Assembly: GCA_964451095.1 (NCBI GenBank)
Contig: CAYVGI010000021.1
Coordinates: forward strand, 1-46,729
Direction of reading: 5' to 3'
From: DAOTTY01 sp964451095
GTDB taxonomy: Bacteria > Chloroflexota > Anaerolineae > Aggregatilineales > Phototrophicaceae
DNA: 46,729 bases
A program made the position numbers and the translations under genes. The stretch's first letter is position 1. Every line of letters begins with the position of its first letter. Below, piece after piece: positions 22,767 to 32,316 of this stretch. The notes beneath the pieces are model-generated. The model was not told the origin of the DNA and searched no databases. It was given only the letters and a program-made list of their open reading frames with translations.

Positions 22767-24977
22767 ATGAAAACGGTTATCGTTACGCCGGAACTGAACC
22801 CAGGCGCATACCACAGTGACATCGGGCGCTTTGTGCACCAGTTCACGCGGTTGCTGCGCACACACATGGCACCGACCGATACGCTGCTGTTGATCTACAC
22901 GGGAGAGATGACACCCGACGCCCAACAGTGGGCAGACGCCTACCGACAGCAGGGCATTGACGTGGTGTACGAACCCGACCAGGGCGATTCTAACCAGCGC
23001 ATCGGCTACGAGTGGTTTTATCGCCGGGCGGAAAAAGCAGCGAACTTGCTGCCCGATGACGCGGACGTGGTCTACTTCCAAGATCGGGGGGCGAATGGAT
23101 TTTTGGCGGCGCGGCGCAAGCGCTACCAGCACGGCAAAACACCCACACTGGTCACGGTGCTGCACGGCGGCACCGATTGGCTGCGGGATGCCAACCAGCA
23201 GATGCCGCTCTCTGGCTATACCGACCTGACCATCGCCTACGCCGAGCAATATGCCGCCGAACACAGTGATTTTGTTGTCTCCCCCACCCAGCACATGCTA
23301 GATTGGGTGGCGCACCACGGATGGACGCTGGGCGAAAGCACGCATGTTGCCGGGTATCCCCTGCTGCCGGACGAAAGTTCCTCACGCACACAAGCCACCC
23401 CATCGGCGAGAAAACGCTTGGTGTACCTTGGGGCGCTGGAAACGCGCCTGGGAATCGAGGTGTTCGTTGAGTGTTTGCTCCAGTTGCACGGTGCAAACCC
23501 AGCCCAGCTTACACAACTAGAGGAGGTGGTTTTGCTGGGCGAACCCGGTGACAACCGCTACGGTGACCTGAGCGACATTGCCGCCGCACTACGCCCGCTG
23601 GATACCCCCGTGCACATCATGGCGGATACATCCTACGAGGACGCACTGGCATATTTGCGCCAGAACGCCGCTGGCACCTTGGTGGTAATGCCTGCCACGT
23701 CCGGTAACATGCCGTACACCGCCCTGGATGTGCTGTGCGTGCCGGAGTTGGCGTGCATTATCTCTGAGAACAGCGGCACAGACGAGGTGCTTGGTGGTGA
23801 TGCAAACGCGCTGACCACGTCACCGCACGTCAAACCGCTGCGGCGCAAGCTCGAAGCGTGGCTACTCGGCGAAACCCTCCCCACCCCGGACTACGACGTG
23901 GCACACTATAATGAGAAATGGTTGCAGTTCCATGCAATGGCGGCACAGCACGCCGCCAGTAGCAACCGCCCGGCACCTGCGCCCATCCCTGATGGCGAAA
24001 TACTGGTGAACGTGTGCGTGCCATATTACAACCTGCCCAAGTTCCTGCCGCAAACGCTACACTCACTCGCCATCCAAACGTGCCCCAACTTCAACGTCAT
24101 CGTCGTGAACGACGGCAGCACGAACGACGAGGCAAACCGCGTGTTCGGTGCGATGCGCGAGCAGTATGCGCCGCGTGGCTGGCAGTTCCATGAGAAGGAA
24201 AACGGCGGCGTGGGGCAAACGCGCAATATTGCGGTCGCACAGGGCGACGCACCGTATATTCTGTTTGTGGATGCGGACAACGTTGCTGCGCCGAACATGG
24301 TTGAGCGGTTCCTGGGTGCTATGCTCGCCACGGATGATGACTGCCTGACGTGCTACATGTACGCCTTCGCCGGGGAAGACCCACCCTACGACGACCAGAA
24401 CGGAGAAATGGTCAACTTGAGTCCGCCTGTGTACATCCACACACCGCTGGGCAACAGCGGTGCCGCCGGGATGCTGGAAAACCCATTTGGTGACGCCAAT
24501 ATGATTATGAAGCGCAGTGTGTTCGAGGCAGTGGGCGGCTTTCGGGAAGATCACTATGTGAGCTTTGAAGACCGTGAACTGCTCACGCTGGTGTCTTTGG
24601 CGGGCTACAAAATTGATGTGGTGCCGGAGTACCTGTTCTTCTACCGCCACCGGGAGGGGGGCTTTAGCAAGGTTACCAGCCAGTACCGCAACGAGATGCG
24701 TATCCAGCGGGTGTACCGGGAAAAGCTCAAAGAGGTGGGGCTGGAGCCGCTAGCACCGATGGTCTACGGGCTGACGAGCTTTCGCTATCAGCCGGAGTGG
24801 GTTGCCAATTACATGCCGATGTCTATGCTGCGGCGTGCGCTGTTGATTAAGGTGGCGAACCGCTTGTTGGCAATGCCAGCGCTGCCCACACCGCTCAAGC
24901 GGTGGACCCGCCGATGGAAGTCCCGTTTGATTACGCAATCCAGCACAAAAACAGACCCGCTCTCGATTCTCAATTAG
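22767..24977 (+). CDS. Two-domain glycosyltransferase, GT4-like fused to GT2
   Basis: This is a 736-residue fusion. Residues 1-395 have the GT-B layout of family 4: a glycine-loop-like start (TPELNPGAYHSDIGRFV), VLHGGTDW around 131-138, and a second Rossmann half from about 217 (RLVYLGALETRLG). Residues 411-680 form a GT-A family 2 domain: NVCVPYYNLPKFLPQTL, VVNDGST (447-452) and the metal-binding DAD (502-504). No membrane segment is evident. Two transferases in one chain usually add alternating or successive sugars to a lipid-linked glycan. It follows pfkB with a 6-nt gap and no clear ribosome binding site, so translation is probably coupled. The ABC exporter at 28-30 kb may export its product. 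Confidence 0.85.
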   Translation: MKTVIVTPELNPGAYHSDIGRFVHQFTRLLRTHMAPTDTLLLIYTGEMTPDAQQWADAYRQQGIDVVYEPDQGDSNQRIGYEWFYRRAEKAANLLPDDADVVYFQDRGANGFLAARRKRYQHGKTPTLVTVLHGGTDWLRDANQQMPLSGYTDLTIAYAEQYAAEHSDFVVSPTQHMLDWVAHHGWTLGESTHVAGYPLLPDESSSRTQATPSARKRLVYLGALETRLGIEVFVECLLQLHGANPAQLTQLEEVVLLGEPGDNRYGDLSDIAAALRPLDTPVHIMADTSYEDALAYLRQNAAGTLVVMPATSGNMPYTALDVLCVPELACIISENSGTDEVLGGDANALTTSPHVKPLRRKLEAWLLGETLPTPDYDVAHYNEKWLQFHAMAAQHAASSNRPAPAPIPDGEILVNVCVPYYNLPKFLPQTLHSLAIQTCPNFNVIVVNDGSTNDEANRVFGAMREQYAPRGWQFHEKENGGVGQTRNIAVAQGDAPYILFVDADNVAAPNMVERFLGAMLATDDDCLTCYMYAFAGEDPPYDDQNGEMVNLSPPVYIHTPLGNSGAAGMLENPFGDANMIMKRSVFEAVGGFREDHYVSFEDRELLTLVSLAGYKIDVVPEYLFFYRHREGGFSKVTSQYRNEMRIQRVYREKLKEVGLEPLAPMVYGLTSFRYQPEWVANYMPMSMLRRALLIKVANRLLAMPALPTPLKRWTRRWKSRLITQSSTKTDPLSILN

Positions 24978-25002
24978 TGCCGGCACACGAGGTTAAGCTG
25001 TT

Positions 25003-25977
25003 ATGCGTGCAGACCGCTTGCTATCCATCATGTTGCTGCTGCACGCCCGCAAGCGCATGACCGCCGATGAACTTGCTACCCACCTGGAAGTCTCTGAGCG
25101 CACGATCTATCGTGATGTTGACGCGCTGAGCGGTGCTGGCGTGCCCGTGTATACGCGGAGCGGCATCAACGGCGGCATTTTCCTGGATGAAGGCTACCGC
25201 ATCTCGCTCACGGGTTTATCTCAGGAGCAGGTGTTGTCGCTGTTCGCCTCTGCGGAGGCGGGACCGCTGGCGGACATCGGCTTAGATCGCGCTGTGGAGG
25301 ACAGCCTGCTGAAGCTGTTTGCCGCGCTGCCCCAGCGCCACCAACATGAGGTTGAACGGATGCGGCAGCGCTTCCATATTGACCCATCCGGTTGGTTCCA
25401 GCGCCGCAATGCCACCGCCTACGTTGACGACCTACAGCGGGCGGTGTGGCAGGACTGCCGTGTGCAACTCACCTACCAAACAGTTGAACACGGCATCCAC
25501 AGCGTGACCGTGGACGCTTATGCGCTGGTGAACAAATCCGATGTCTGGTACCTGGTGGGGCGCAAGCAGAGCGGCGACTACCGCACTTATCGGCTGACAC
25601 GCATCCACGAACTAACCATGCTAGACGAACAGTTCGAGCGCGATGAGTCGTTCGACCTGCGCGACTACTGGCGGGCGTCGCGGCAGCAGTTCCAGGCGCA
25701 GATGGCGCAGTTGTTCCCGCCGTACCCGGTTAGGCTGCGCGTGCACCCACAGATGTTCTGGTATTTTGGCAGCTTCTTGGAGGGGCGCTTCCAGCAGGTG
25801 GGGGACCCGGATGAACAGGGGTGGCTCACGGTTCAGGTTGAGTTTGGGGCGATGGAAGAAGCGCGAATGCACGTCATGGCGCTGGGGGATGCCGTAACAG
25901 TCATCACGCCGGAGGCGCTAAAGCAGCATGTGCTGGCACAAGTGCGGGTGCTGCTACAGCAGTACGGCTCATCGTGA
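25003..25977 (+). CDS. WYL-domain transcriptional regulator (YafY/PafC type)
   Basis: This 324-residue protein has an N-terminal HTH_11 domain (MRADRLLSIMLLLHARKRMTADELA, SERTIYRDVDAL) and a central WYL domain whose name motif reads WYLVGRK, followed by a C-terminal WCX-type extension. WYL regulators sense nucleic acids or small ligands and often control DNA-damage, stress or defence genes. It follows the glycosyltransferase by 25 bp on the same strand and faces a convergent gene. The target is unknown. Confidence 0.92.
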   Translation: MRADRLLSIMLLLHARKRMTADELATHLEVSERTIYRDVDALSGAGVPVYTRSGINGGIFLDEGYRISLTGLSQEQVLSLFASAEAGPLADIGLDRAVEDSLLKLFAALPQRHQHEVERMRQRFHIDPSGWFQRRNATAYVDDLQRAVWQDCRVQLTYQTVEHGIHSVTVDAYALVNKSDVWYLVGRKQSGDYRTYRLTRIHELTMLDEQFERDESFDLRDYWRASRQQFQAQMAQLFPPYPVRLRVHPQMFWYFGSFLEGRFQQVGDPDEQGWLTVQVEFGAMEEARMHVMALGDAVTVITPEALKQHVLAQVRVLLQQYGSS

Positions 25978-25990
25978 AGCAACTACGGCG

Positions 25991-26404
25991 CTAATTTCCC
26001 GTCAGTTGTTCCCGGTGCAGCGGGCGGCGTGCCGCAAGCGTCCCTTCTGCCTCGTCCAGTGTGCGAACAAAATACACATCAAAACGGTCTGTCACTGCAC
26101 GGTAGATATTGGTGAACGCCCTGCCAAGTGCGTCAATGAGCGCATTGGTACTCACCACAACCACCAAACCGGATGTGTTTGCGTGGGCGGTGCGTATTGC
26201 ATTCGTGAAGTTGGAGAGCATATTCGAGGGGATTTTACCTGTATCGGAGAAATCGTAGATGTGATCGACCAGATAGTCCACGCCATCTTGCATTGCCCAC
26301 ATGTGCCGCCGTGCCGCGAAGTATTCTTCCCAGGTCCAGTTATCGTAGAAGCAGAACAAGATCGTTGACTGTGTTTCGTCATACCAGTCTGCACTTACGC
26401 CCAT
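25991..26404 (-). CDS. STAS/SpoIIAA-like small protein
   Basis: The start at 26404 (GGGGGA nine nt upstream) gives 137 residues; an ATG three codons earlier touches that site. The fold pattern of alternating strands and helices (WYDETQSTILFCFYDNWTWEEYF, YDFSDTG, GLVVVVSTN, FDVYFVRTLDEAEGTL) resembles SpoIIAA/STAS-like proteins common in Chloroflexota. Here ILFCFYDNWTWEEYFAA replaces the enzyme-like motifs of other alpha/beta proteins, and no catalytic residues stand out. It is convergent with the WYL regulator and divergent from the P450. Confidence 0.7.
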   Translation of the reverse strand: MGVSADWYDETQSTILFCFYDNWTWEEYFAARRHMWAMQDGVDYLVDHIYDFSDTGKIPSNMLSNFTNAIRTAHANTSGLVVVVSTNALIDALGRAFTNIYRAVTDRFDVYFVRTLDEAEGTLAARRPLHREQLTGN

Positions 26405-26605
26405 GTGTCGCATTCCCCCGCAAACTCACTCCAACAGCGAATTTTCATCCGTGTGGTATTGTATCCATTTCGTTGCCCATTGCACCTGACAATGTGGCAG
26501 GGTGCTGGCACAACAAAGAACCTTAAAACAAATCCTCATCACGCCTTTAAGCACGTCGTCTACACTACGTTGCGCACTTATAAAACCGCAAGGAGCACAC
26601 ACCCT

Positions 26606-27946
26606 ATGGCGCAGATGACGCTGACCGCTGCCGAGCCACGCGACAAATCATTCTTGTATCACCTGCGCCAGCTCCGGGCAGATACCATCGCCTTCCTGGA
26701 AGACCTTGCCCAGCAGGGCGACTTTGTAGAAATCTCGCTGCCCGGTCCGGGTGGGATTTATTACGTCAACCACCCAGACTTGGTGCGCGAGGTGCTCGTC
26801 ACCCAGGGCATGAAATTCCAGAAGCCAGCGGCGGTGAAGATCGCGGCGTGGGGCATCTTCGGTTACAACATGTTCACCAGCGATGGCGATGTGTGGCGGG
26901 TGCTGCGCAAGGCGGTGCAACCTGCGTTCCACTCATCGCGCATCAACGCCTACACACAAACCATGGTGCAGTACACCCAGGCAACGGTCGAGCGCTGGGA
27001 ACCGGAGCAGACCCTGGACGTGCCCGGTGCGATGATGGAACTCACGTTGGGCATCACCACCAAGGCACTGTTCGACGCCGACCTGCGCAACAACGCGGCA
27101 GGTGATGCGATTGTGCGCTTCATCGAGCTGTTCAATGAGAAAGCATCCAGCGTGCTACCGATGCCGCTGTGGGTGCCCACCGCCGCCAACCGTGAGATCA
27201 GGGACTTGCTCAGCGTGCGAGAAAATGTGCTGATGCCCATCATCCGGGAGCGGCGTGAGAGCGGCGAAGACCGGGGTGACCTGCTTTCCATGCTGTTGGT
27301 CGCGCAGCAGCAAGACGACAGCGGTATCCTCACGGACGATCAGGTTTACAACGAGATCAGCAACTTGTTCGCTGCCGGGTACGAGGTGGTGGCACATACG
27401 ACGGCGTTTACGCTGTACCTGCTGTCACAGAACCCGGACGCGGAACAAAAACTACTCGCGGAAATTGACCGTGTGCTGGGCAAGCGCCCCATCACCCCGG
27501 ATGACCTGCCGCAACTGCCCTACCTGGAAATGGTGGTGAAGGAATCAATGCGGTTGCTGCCCGCCACAACGGTTGTCGCACGGCAAGCGGCAGAGAATGT
27601 GAGCGTGGGCGGGCACGACATCGCCAAGAACTCCACGGTGCTGGTCGCGCCGTGGACGCTGCACCGCCGCGAAGACATCTTCCCAAACCCGCTGGTGTTC
27701 GAGCCGGAACGCTTTAGCGCAGAGCGCGAACCCGACATCCTCAAGCACGCCTACATCCCGTTTTCCGCAGGTCCGCGGGTGTGCATCGGCAATGCGTTTG
27801 CGATGCTGCAACTGCGCGTGACGCTCGCCACGCTACTGCAACACTACCAGTTCGAGACGCCGTCGGGCTACACGTTTGAGCCGATGTACCGCTTCAACAC
27901 CCGCCCCAAGGACGGACTGCCGATGGTGCTGCGCCCACGCGCGTAA
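26606..27946 (+). CDS. Cytochrome P450 with altered I-helix
   Basis: The ATG at 26606, with AGGAG ten nt upstream, gives 446 residues; a longer in-frame extension to 26405 lacks support. P450 landmarks are the ExxR motif (Glu313-Arg316, KESMR), FEPERF (365-370) and the heme loop FSAGPRVCIG with Cys393 as iron ligand. There is no membrane anchor. It is oddly changed at the I-helix oxygen-activation site, which reads AGYEVVAHTT (257-266); aligned on the following LYLL, Val261-Val262 replace the usual Thr-Thr/Ser. Such loss is known in a few P450s that use substrate-assisted proton delivery. The sequence resembles CYP102/CYP110-like fatty-acid or terpene hydroxylases. No ferredoxin or reductase gene is adjacent. 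Confidence 0.93.
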   Translation: MAQMTLTAAEPRDKSFLYHLRQLRADTIAFLEDLAQQGDFVEISLPGPGGIYYVNHPDLVREVLVTQGMKFQKPAAVKIAAWGIFGYNMFTSDGDVWRVLRKAVQPAFHSSRINAYTQTMVQYTQATVERWEPEQTLDVPGAMMELTLGITTKALFDADLRNNAAGDAIVRFIELFNEKASSVLPMPLWVPTAANREIRDLLSVRENVLMPIIRERRESGEDRGDLLSMLLVAQQQDDSGILTDDQVYNEISNLFAAGYEVVAHTTAFTLYLLSQNPDAEQKLLAEIDRVLGKRPITPDDLPQLPYLEMVVKESMRLLPATTVVARQAAENVSVGGHDIAKNSTVLVAPWTLHRREDIFPNPLVFEPERFSAEREPDILKHAYIPFSAGPRVCIGNAFAMLQLRVTLATLLQHYQFETPSGYTFEPMYRFNTRPKDGLPMVLRPRA

Positions 27947-28040
27947 TGATTTTTTACATACCCACCAAATTGGCATCCCGTCAGGCTCAATGCTATCTCT
28001 AGCCATGTTGTAGCTCCTTCAAGTAGAATGCCTTTCCAAG

Positions 28041-29309
28041 TTGTTCTTATTCACCAACGGGAAGCGGTCATTCGTGCAAGCGCAAGATCATTTGCAACCT
28101 GAACAGCTACAGGCATGGGTGTTCGGGCGGCGTATTTTAACCGATATTATCTCGATATTTCTGTTATTGATGGGTGCTATGCTCATTGCTATACAGCTAC
28201 GGCTGGAGGTTGCGCTGGGTGCCCCACTACTGGAAGGCGCGGTTGTGCAGTCGCCCGCGCTGTTTGGCGTGCTTGCTGCCGCTGCTATTATTACGCCCTA
28301 CGCTATCCAGATCATACGGCAGCAGCTTGGCGTTTCGCGCTCGCGCCGCTCTCACTTTATCAGTTTGTTGGTGGCGCTGCTGCTCGCTTTTATGACCATT
28401 GCGCTGCTGCTGCCGACCGTTTCTCTGCTGCAACTGACATACTTCGTGACGTTCAGTGTGTTGTTCGGGCTGATTACCATCTGGTGGACACCAACGCTGC
28501 CCGGCGCAACCGAGGAAACCACGCTTTACTACCACCTGCGTCAATTATGGGAGCGGCGGGCGCTGCTTAAGTTGTGGACGGTTTCGAATATCGAAGCACG
28601 CTACAGCGAAGCAGCACTGGGCATTATGTGGATCGTGATTTTGCCCCTGTCGCAGTCCATTATCCTGGCGGTGGTGTTTTCCAACATCATCCGTGCGGTG
28701 GATATCGGTCCTACGACATATGTGGCGTTCTTCCTCACCGCACTAACGTTTTTCAGCTTCTTCCAGCAGGGGGTGCTAACGGCAACAGGCAGCATCATTG
28801 GCGCGATGGGCGTTGTGGTGCAGGTCTACTTCCCCAGGGAAATCCTGGTGCTGGTTAAGCTGGTGGAAGCTGCGGTAGACTTGTTCTTCATGTTCCTGGT
28901 GATGCTGATTATCAACGCGCTGCTGGGGTCGATCCCCGGCGTTCACATTTTGCTACTGCCTTTGATATTTGCGGTGCAAGTCGTGCTCACACTGGGGTTG
29001 ATGCTGTTCGTTAGCTACCTGAGCGTGATGATCCGCGATATCCCACAGTTGATCGGTATTGTGATCCAGTTCCTGTTCTACCTCACGCCCATTCTGTACC
29101 CCGCCAGCCAAATCCCTGAGCAGTACCGCTTTGCATTTACGCTCAACCCGCTTGCCGGGATTGTGGAAGCATACCGTGCCGTGCTGCTGTACCAGACGGC
29201 GCCGTCGCTGGTGAGCCTGTACTACCCGGCGGTGATCGGCGGTGTGATGCTGTACAGCGGCTACCTGTTCTTCAAATCCAATGAGCTAAACCTAGCAGAC
29301 TACGTGTAG
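28041..29309 (+). CDS. ABC-2 type polysaccharide export permease with extra N-terminal membrane domain
   Basis: Residues about 155-422 form the ABC-2 permease of the Wzm/TagG type: WTVSNIEARYSEAALGIMWIVILP, FPREILVLVKLVEAAVDLFF, LTPILYPASQIPEQYR and NPLAGIVEAYRAVLLY. The first 150 residues are an added domain with four hydrophobic segments not found in ordinary permeases of 260-280 residues. The start is uncertain: TTG at 28041 or GTG at 28074, the latter with GGGAAG 9 nt upstream. It pairs with the ATPase gene, which begins 2 nt after the stop. The pair would export an undecaprenyl- or lipid-linked glycan, possibly made by the GT4-GT2 protein. Confidence 0.87.
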   Translation: MFLFTNGKRSFVQAQDHLQPEQLQAWVFGRRILTDIISIFLLLMGAMLIAIQLRLEVALGAPLLEGAVVQSPALFGVLAAAAIITPYAIQIIRQQLGVSRSRRSHFISLLVALLLAFMTIALLLPTVSLLQLTYFVTFSVLFGLITIWWTPTLPGATEETTLYYHLRQLWERRALLKLWTVSNIEARYSEAALGIMWIVILPLSQSIILAVVFSNIIRAVDIGPTTYVAFFLTALTFFSFFQQGVLTATGSIIGAMGVVVQVYFPREILVLVKLVEAAVDLFFMFLVMLIINALLGSIPGVHILLLPLIFAVQVVLTLGLMLFVSYLSVMIRDIPQLIGIVIQFLFYLTPILYPASQIPEQYRFAFTLNPLAGIVEAYRAVLLYQTAPSLVSLYYPAVIGGVMLYSGYLFFKSNELNLADYV

Positions 29310-29311
29310 CG

Positions 29312-30151
29312 ATGACGAAAAAAAACGAGCCAATCATTTCTGTTAATAACGTTTCTAAGGTCTACAGCCGCACCAAATACCGCCCCAGCCTGCGGCACGA
29401 GGCGAAGCAGTTTGCCAAGCGCATTTTACGGCGCGGCACACCCGTCACCTGGCGCGGCGACGAGTTTTGGGCGCTGCGAGACCTGGACTTTGACGTACAT
29501 ACTAGCGAGGCGCTGGCGATTTTGGGGCGCAACGGCGCTGGCAAAACCACACTGTTGCGGCTGCTTTCTAACGTGACCTCGCCAACGACGGGGCACATTA
29601 CCATAAACGGGCGCTTTGCCTCGCTGATTGGGCTAGGCGCAGGCTTTAACCCGGAGCGCACGGGCAGGCAAAACATCTACCTGAACTGTGCGATTTTCGG
29701 CATGGAGCCAGTGGAAGTGACCGAAATGATCGAGGAGATTATCGCATTTTCCGAGATCGAAGCGTTTATCGACCAACCGGTAAAGCTGTACAGCAGCGGT
29801 ATGGTGGCACGGCTGGGGTTTAGCATTGCGGTGCACATCCTACCGGACATTATCTTCCTGGACGAAATCCTCTCTGTGGGCGACGCAGCTTTCCAGGCGA
29901 AGTGCGAACAGCGCATCTTCCAACTGCGGGAGCAAAACTGCACGATTGTGTTTGTCTCCCACCAAATTCACTCTGTGCTTAAGCTGTGTGACCGGGGCAT
30001 TGTGCTGCACTACGGGGAGTTAATGTTCGACGGCGATGTGACAAACGCGGTTGCGCTGTATCTGTCGCTTGCGACCCAAACCCCAGAAACCGAAGCGGCG
30101 ATTAGCGAGATGGCGGGGCGGCGTTCGGCATCCGCCCCGGAGCTGTTCTAG
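29312..30151 (+). CDS. ABC polysaccharide export ATPase (Wzt/TagH type, short form)
   Basis: This 279-residue ATPase has Walker A GRNGAGKT (72-79), signature SSGM (161-164), Walker B IIFLDE (180-185) and a D-loop/H-loop ending in VSHQ. The spacing and IYLNCAIFGM / DQPVKLYSSGMVARLGFSIA are characteristic of the TagH/Wzt/KpsT subfamily. There is no C-terminal carbohydrate-binding domain, as in short Wzt forms. It is translated with the permease at 28041. Its stop overlaps the convergent malic enzyme stop by 3 bases. Confidence 0.93.
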   Translation: MTKKNEPIISVNNVSKVYSRTKYRPSLRHEAKQFAKRILRRGTPVTWRGDEFWALRDLDFDVHTSEALAILGRNGAGKTTLLRLLSNVTSPTTGHITINGRFASLIGLGAGFNPERTGRQNIYLNCAIFGMEPVEVTEMIEEIIAFSEIEAFIDQPVKLYSSGMVARLGFSIAVHILPDIIFLDEILSVGDAAFQAKCEQRIFQLREQNCTIVFVSHQIHSVLKLCDRGIVLHYGELMFDGDVTNAVALYLSLATQTPETEAAISEMAGRRSASAPELF

Positions 30152-31797
30152 GCGTAGTCGGCGTATTCAGGCTCGTACACTGCGGCAGCGACAGCAGCTT
30201 CAATGTTGTCTGGGCGCGGTTGGGTTGCCAAGTCCTTCTCATAGGCGATCTCCGCGACTGCCGTTGCGATCTTGACGGACACCCTGCGGATGTCTGTTAG
30301 CGGCGGATACAGGCGACCGAGTGCGAGGTCGCTTTCGCCCACCAACCCGGCAAGTATCTTGGCGGCGGTGAAGAACATTTCGTCGGTGATGATCTGTGCG
30401 CCGCTGACGACCACACCTAAACCCACCCCTGGGAACACGTAGGCGTTGTTCGCCTGCCCCGGCACAAACACCTCGTCGTCCAACGTCACGGATGGGAACG
30501 GGCTACCGCTGGCAAAGATGGCGCTCCCCTCGGAGTAACGGTAGGCGTCCTCTGCTGTGCATTCGCTGCTGCTGGTGGGGTTGCTCAGGGCGAGGATGAG
30601 CGGGCGTTTGTTAATCTTTGCCATGGCATTGATGATTTGCGGTGTGAAACCGCCCCCCTGCCCGCTCGCACCGATAATCGCCGTTGGGCGCAGCACCTCA
30701 ATCGCGCTCAGCAAGTCCGGAACCGGGTCATAGTCGTGGGCAAATGCCATCTTGTGCACGTTCAGGTGGTCGCGCCCGTGCACGACCAACCCCCGGCTGT
30801 CCACGAACCAGTTTTGACGACGCGCGTTTGCCTCGGTCAGCCCCTCTGCCTTCATCGCGCTGACGACCAACTCCCCGATGCCCAGACCCGCCTCACCTGC
30901 GCCCAGGTACAAAATCTTCTGGTCGCGTAGTTCGGTGCCCGTTATGCGGGCAGCGGAGTATAACCCAGCGAGTGTGACGGCGGCGGTGCCCTGGATGTCG
31001 TCGTTGAACATGCAGACAGTGCTGCGATACTGCTCCAGGAAGCGGAACGCATTACGGTTACCGAAGTCCTCAAACTGGATGAGTGCCTGCGGGTACATCG
31101 CTTGCACTGCCTTTACGAACTCATCCACGAGCGCAAAGTACGCCTGCCCGCGCTCACGGCGGCGCTTGATGCCCAGGTAGAGCGGGTCTTCGCGCAGCGC
31201 TTCGGTATCGGTGCCCACATCCAATGTGACGGGCAAGCACTGCGACGGGTGCACACCCGCACACGCTGCGTACAGCGTCAGCTTGCCCACGGGGATGCCC
31301 ATGCCACTGGCACCCAGGTCGCCCAAGCCCAAAATGCGCTCGCCATCCGTCACGACGACAACCCGCACATCGTCGTTGTGCCAGTTCGCCAGCACATCGC
31401 GCACACGCCCCTGGTCTTTGAGTGAGATGAACAGCCCACGCGCCCGACGGAAAATGTGCCCGTACTCCCGGCACGCCTGCCCGACGGTGGGCGTGTAGAG
31501 GATGGGCATAAACTCCTCGATGTTATCGATTACAACGCGGTGAAAAAGTGTTTCGTTGCGGTCTTGCAGGCTGACCATGTAAATGTATTTTTCGATGTCA
31601 GTCGGTTTGCGGCGCACGTTCTGCAACACGCGGGTCACTTGCTCTTGCATGGTGGAGATGTGCGGGGGCAGCAGCCCATTCAGTCCAAGCGCGTCGCGCT
31701 CTGCCTGGGTGAAGGCAGTGCCCTTGTTGAGTGTGGGATTGTGCAGCAGCGCTTCCCCGGTGGGGAGCGTGCGGGTAGATTCGGGTGCGTGATTCAT
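30148..31797 (-). CDS. NAD-dependent malic enzyme
   Basis: This 549-residue protein matches the large (about 560-residue) malic enzyme class. Catalytic and ligand motifs are ILYTPTVG (Tyr), GIPVGKL (Lys), FEDFGNRNAF (metal-binding Glu-Asp), MFNDDIQGTAAV (Asp) and the nucleotide loop YLGAGEAGLGIG. The enzyme oxidatively decarboxylates malate to pyruvate with NAD+ and also acts on oxaloacetate. It is transcribed divergently from the cytochrome c/ba3 oxidase operon across a 555-bp gap with CRP-like sites, so the two may be co-regulated. Confidence 0.95.
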   Translation of the reverse strand: MNHAPESTRTLPTGEALLHNPTLNKGTAFTQAERDALGLNGLLPPHISTMQEQVTRVLQNVRRKPTDIEKYIYMVSLQDRNETLFHRVVIDNIEEFMPILYTPTVGQACREYGHIFRRARGLFISLKDQGRVRDVLANWHNDDVRVVVVTDGERILGLGDLGASGMGIPVGKLTLYAACAGVHPSQCLPVTLDVGTDTEALREDPLYLGIKRRRERGQAYFALVDEFVKAVQAMYPQALIQFEDFGNRNAFRFLEQYRSTVCMFNDDIQGTAAVTLAGLYSAARITGTELRDQKILYLGAGEAGLGIGELVVSAMKAEGLTEANARRQNWFVDSRGLVVHGRDHLNVHKMAFAHDYDPVPDLLSAIEVLRPTAIIGASGQGGGFTPQIINAMAKINKRPLILALSNPTSSSECTAEDAYRYSEGSAIFASGSPFPSVTLDDEVFVPGQANNAYVFPGVGLGVVVSGAQIITDEMFFTAAKILAGLVGESDLALGRLYPPLTDIRRVSVKIATAVAEIAYEKDLATQPRPDNIEAAVAAAVYEPEYADYA

Positions 31798-32092
31798 GGC
31801 AGCGGTTGCTTTCGGCTAAACTTCCGAACATACCCATATCTTCCCCACTCCCCGCCGCCCCGCACAGTGAGGTTCATCACACGAAAGCGAACGATTATCA
31901 ACTGGGCAACGCACGATGTGGCGAACGTGTATATGGACGCAGGTCACAGAACGTAACCAGCAGCAAAAGCAGCACACACTGTACTATAAACTGAGCTATT
32001 TCAAACAAGCTTTAAAGATAAGTAAACCATGAGTTTGTGCAAAGTGTCACACATAGAATTCATGTCGTTTTGGCAAATGTCATTACACCGAA

Positions 32093-32106
32093 GTGACATT
32101 TGTCAC
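32093..32106 (+). promoter_or_regulatory. CRP/FNR-family-like operator, distal
   Basis: GTGACATTTGTCAC is an inverted repeat with GTGA-N6-TCAC, the core spacing of CRP/GlxR-type sites, and its inner bases are also symmetric apart from the central TT. It lies about 230 bp upstream of the predicted oxidase start and nearer the malic enzyme gene. Confidence 0.5.
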
Positions 32107-32258
32107 CATAGCGCACAGCGAACACAAAAATAATTGCTCAGATATGAAACTGTCGTTATAGTAACATGAGAATGTCATGAGAGGCATTGGCACCAATACA
32201 ATGCACTACGCGTCAGGTCAACATAGCAACAACCGACAGCCTTAAGCAAGTCGTGTTG

Positions 32259-32272
32259 GTGATATTTGTCAC
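32259..32272 (+). promoter_or_regulatory. CRP/FNR-family-like operator, proximal
   Basis: GTGATATTTGTCAC repeats the GTGA-N6-TCAC pattern with TTTG also shared with the distal site. Its centre lies about 58 bp upstream of the start predicted from the TATATT at 32311, a normal position for an activator of this family. Confidence 0.5.
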
Positions 32273-32310
32273 AATATGTCATGACACACATTCGTAAGCT
32301 TTTGCTGCAC

Positions 32311-32316
32311 TATATT
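32311..32316 (+). promoter_or_regulatory. Putative -10 box of the cytochrome c/ba3 oxidase operon
   Basis: TATATT lies 36 bp before the cytochrome ATG. There is no clear -35 at the usual distance, which fits activator dependence. The ribosome binding site GGGAG is at about 32337-32341. Confidence 0.45.
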
